Below are positions 62,277-64,000 of a stretch of 64,000 bases of DNA, piece after piece; within the stretch, counting starts at the first letter, position 1; every line of letters begins with the position of its first letter. Made by a program: the position numbers and the translations under genes. The notes under the pieces were generated by a model. It was given only the letters and a program-made list of their open reading frames with translations, did not search any database and was not told the origin of the DNA. Origin of the DNA: Streptomyces sp. FIT100 (GTDB lineage: Bacteria > Actinomycetota > Actinomycetes > Streptomycetales > Streptomycetaceae). Location of the stretch: NCBI RefSeq assembly GCF_024584805.1, contig NZ_CP075715.1, positions 5,200,526-5,264,525 of the forward strand, in the 5' to 3' direction.

Positions 62277-63537
62277 GGGTCGCCTCCGTCCCTTCGAACT
62301 CGGCCTCCCGCCAGTCCTCCGGCAGCAGATGGTCCAGTACGTCGTCCACGGTCACCGCGCCCAGCAGCGACCCGCTGTCGTCCACGACCGGCGCGGCGAC
62401 CATGTTGTACGCGGCGAGATAACTGGTCACCGCCGGCAGCGGGGTGTCCGGTGCGAGCGGCGGCAGATCGGTCTCGACGATCGAGCTGACGAGGGTGAAC
62501 GGCGGGTCCCGCAGCAGCCGCTGGAAGTGCACCGTGCCCAGGTACTTGCCGGTCGGTGTCTCGTCGGGCGGCCGGCAGACGTAGCACTGCGCCGCGAGCG
62601 CGGGCGAGAGGTCCTGCTGGCGCACCCGGGCCAGCGCGTCCGCGACCGTCGCGTCAGGGCGCAGCACGATGGGCTCGGTCGTCATCAGCCCGCCCGCGGT
62701 CCGCTCCTCGTACGACATCAGGCGGCGCACGTCGGCCGCGTCGTCCGGGCGCATCAGTGTGAGCAGCCGCTCCTTGTCCTCCTCGGGCAGCTCGGACAGG
62801 AGATCGGCCGCGTCGTCCGGGTCCATGGCCTCCAGCACGTCGGCCGCCCGCTCCTCCTTGAGCTTGCCGAGGATCTCGATCTGCTCGTCCTCGGGCAACT
62901 CCTCCAGCACGTCGGCGAGCCGCTCGTCGTGCAGGGCGGCGGCGACCTCCACGCGGCGCTTGGGGGAGAGGTGGTGCAGGGCGCTGGCGAGGTCGGCCGG
63001 GCGCAGCCGCTCGAAGGTGGCGAGCAGGCTCTCCGCGCCCTGCCCGTCCTCCTCCAGCGAGAAGCCGGTGACCGCCGACCACTCGACGGTCAGCGCCTCG
63101 CCCTTGCGGCGCAGCGCCCCGCCCTTCCCCTTGCGTACGAAGACCTTGTCGATCTCCCAGTCGCGGCGGGCGGGCAGCTGCTGGATGGCGACGTCCAGGA
63201 CGGTGACCTCCTCGTCCGTGGCGACGAGACGGACCCGCCGGTCGAGCAGCTCGCCGAGAACGAGGCGCTCGGTCGGGCGCTGCTCGAAGCGCCGCATGTT
63301 GACGACGCCGGTGGTGATGACCTGGCCGGACTCGACGCCGGTCACCCGGGTCATGGGGAGGAAGATCCGGCGGCGGCTGACCACCTCGACGACGATGCCG
63401 AGGAGCCTGGGCGGGCGGCGGCCGACGCGGAGCATGGCCACGAGGTCGCGCACACGTCCGACCTGGTCGCCGTTGGGGTCGAAGACCGGGACACCGGCCA
63501 GGTGCGAGACAAAGATCCGGGGGGCGCCTGCAGGCAT
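62266..63537 (-). CDS. MgtE N-terminal/CBS domain protein lacking the membrane channel
   Basis: A 423-residue cytosolic protein. A PRC-barrel-like N-terminal domain (AGVPVFDPNGDQVGRVRDLV) is followed by the superhelical MgtE_N domain (ALHHLSPKRRVEVAAALHDE and repeats of the form ADVLEELPEDEQ) and a pair of CBS domains. The MgtE transmembrane channel is missing, so it resembles the soluble regulatory half of a magnesium transporter. It may sense Mg or nucleotides for a partner; the coupled DUF1003 membrane protein is a candidate. ATG with GGAGGCG upstream. Confidence 0.9.
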   Translation of the reverse strand: MPAGAPRIFVSHLAGVPVFDPNGDQVGRVRDLVAMLRVGRRPPRLLGIVVEVVSRRRIFLPMTRVTGVESGQVITTGVVNMRRFEQRPTERLVLGELLDRRVRLVATDEEVTVLDVAIQQLPARRDWEIDKVFVRKGKGGALRRKGEALTVEWSAVTGFSLEEDGQGAESLLATFERLRPADLASALHHLSPKRRVEVAAALHDERLADVLEELPEDEQIEILGKLKEERAADVLEAMDPDDAADLLSELPEEDKERLLTLMRPDDAADVRRLMSYEERTAGGLMTTEPIVLRPDATVADALARVRQQDLSPALAAQCYVCRPPDETPTGKYLGTVHFQRLLRDPPFTLVSSIVETDLPPLAPDTPLPAVTSYLAAYNMVAAPVVDDSGSLLGAVTVDDVLDHLLPEDWREAEFEGTEATHGQ

Positions 63538-63718
63538 GCTCCGCGCCTCCTCCGTGCCATGAAATGCCCAGAAATGCCGCTGTTCAACGGCTTCAGGCTA
63601 GCCCGTGCGGATCCATACTGCCCGTGAGATCCGTCCGTACGGCTCCCTGCTGACAAGGCGATGGGCACAGGTACGCTGCGGTCTTGCCACCCCCACCTGT
63701 ACGAGAGGCAGGGCGCTC

Positions 63719-64000
63719 GTGACCGCTCTCCCCCCGGCCACTGCCGTGGCCCGGGCCCGTCGTGCCGCGCTCCCCGTCGCGCTCTGTCTGGGACTGGCCG
63801 CGGCCCTCACCGCCTGTGCCGGCGAGGATCCCGACGCGGGCACGAACGGCGTGGGCAAGCTGGAGGCGACCGAGATCGAGGCGAAGGCCAAGGCGGCGAC
63901 GGACGCGGCACAGGCGGTACGGCTCTCCGGGACGCTGGTCTCCAAGGGCGGCACGTACAAGCTGAACATGCAGCTGAAGAAGAGCGGCGGCATCGGCTCG
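63719..64000 (+). CDS. Putative lipoprotein (3' part outside the window)
   Basis: The first 94 codons of an exported lipoprotein. The signal peptide (ARRAALPVALCLGLAAALTAC) ends in the lipobox LTAC, followed by AGEDPDAGTNG. The mature part begins with VGKLEATEIEAKAKAATDAA and a beta-type stretch VRLSGTLVSKGGTYKLNMQL, which recalls the LppX/LprG fold of actinobacterial lipid-binding lipoproteins. GTG start at 63719. The function is a guess until the rest is seen. Confidence 0.78.
   Translation, partial: MTALPPATAVARARRAALPVALCLGLAAALTACAGEDPDAGTNGVGKLEATEIEAKAKAATDAAQAVRLSGTLVSKGGTYKLNMQLKKSGGIGS

Overview
The window is a piece of a Streptomyces-type chromosome. It is GC-rich, third codon positions are strongly G/C, many genes start with GTG or overlap by ATGA/GTGA, and it carries actinobacterial genes such as mshB, a 7Fe ferredoxin fdxA and sigE with its zinc anti-sigma factor. 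From established knowledge of gene order, typA, the neighbouring solute-binding lipoprotein, mshB, fdxA, dapC, dapE, the LOG protein, folP2, tag, the DUF3117 protein, sigE-rseA-htrA-tatB, mrp and the MgtE_N/CBS protein recall the Mycobacterium tuberculosis stretch from about Rv1165 to Rv1232c. This is therefore an old core region into which accessory blocks have been placed.

Layout. 1-2464 (minus): a three-subunit type succinate dehydrogenase/fumarate reductase, with the flavoprotein cut by the window edge. 2783-7624: an orphan LpqW-like solute-binding lipoprotein and the translational GTPase TypA. 8074-13990: oligopeptide ABC transporter 1 (binding protein, two permeases, two ATPases), in the place where Streptomyces carry bldK. 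14596-23772: a six-gene operon with the content and order of the lipstatin operon lstABCDEF. 23835-24788: a GNAT protein. 24889-30555: oligopeptide ABC transporter 2, a paralogue of the first with the same gene order. 30584-34047: an iron-box-controlled divergent unit (siderophore-type acyltransferase plus penicillin acylase, and a siderophore-interacting reductase). 34375-35499: a collagen-like secreted protein whose frame is broken twice. 35590-49912: peptidase, mycothiol, ferredoxin and lysine/DAP genes. 50088-63537: the conserved block around sigE. A truncated lipoprotein gene ends the window.

The most notable system is the beta-lactone cluster. LstA (full Cys-His-Asn triad) and LstB (Cys only) should form the heterodimeric acyl-CoA condensing enzyme. 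LstD should reduce the beta-keto acid and LstC close the beta-lactone. LstE (C-A-T, no thioesterase) should attach an amino acid as an ester, and LstF should formylate it. Such products inhibit lipases. Details seen here that deserve attention are a TTA (bldA-dependent) codon at position 6 of lstA, a dispersed palindromic repeat element read through in frame as the linker between the LstE condensation and adenylation domains, a hydrophobic C-terminal extension on LstC, and inverted and direct repeats upstream of lstA that look like operators. No dedicated regulator, transporter, MbtH protein or thioesterase lies in the cluster.
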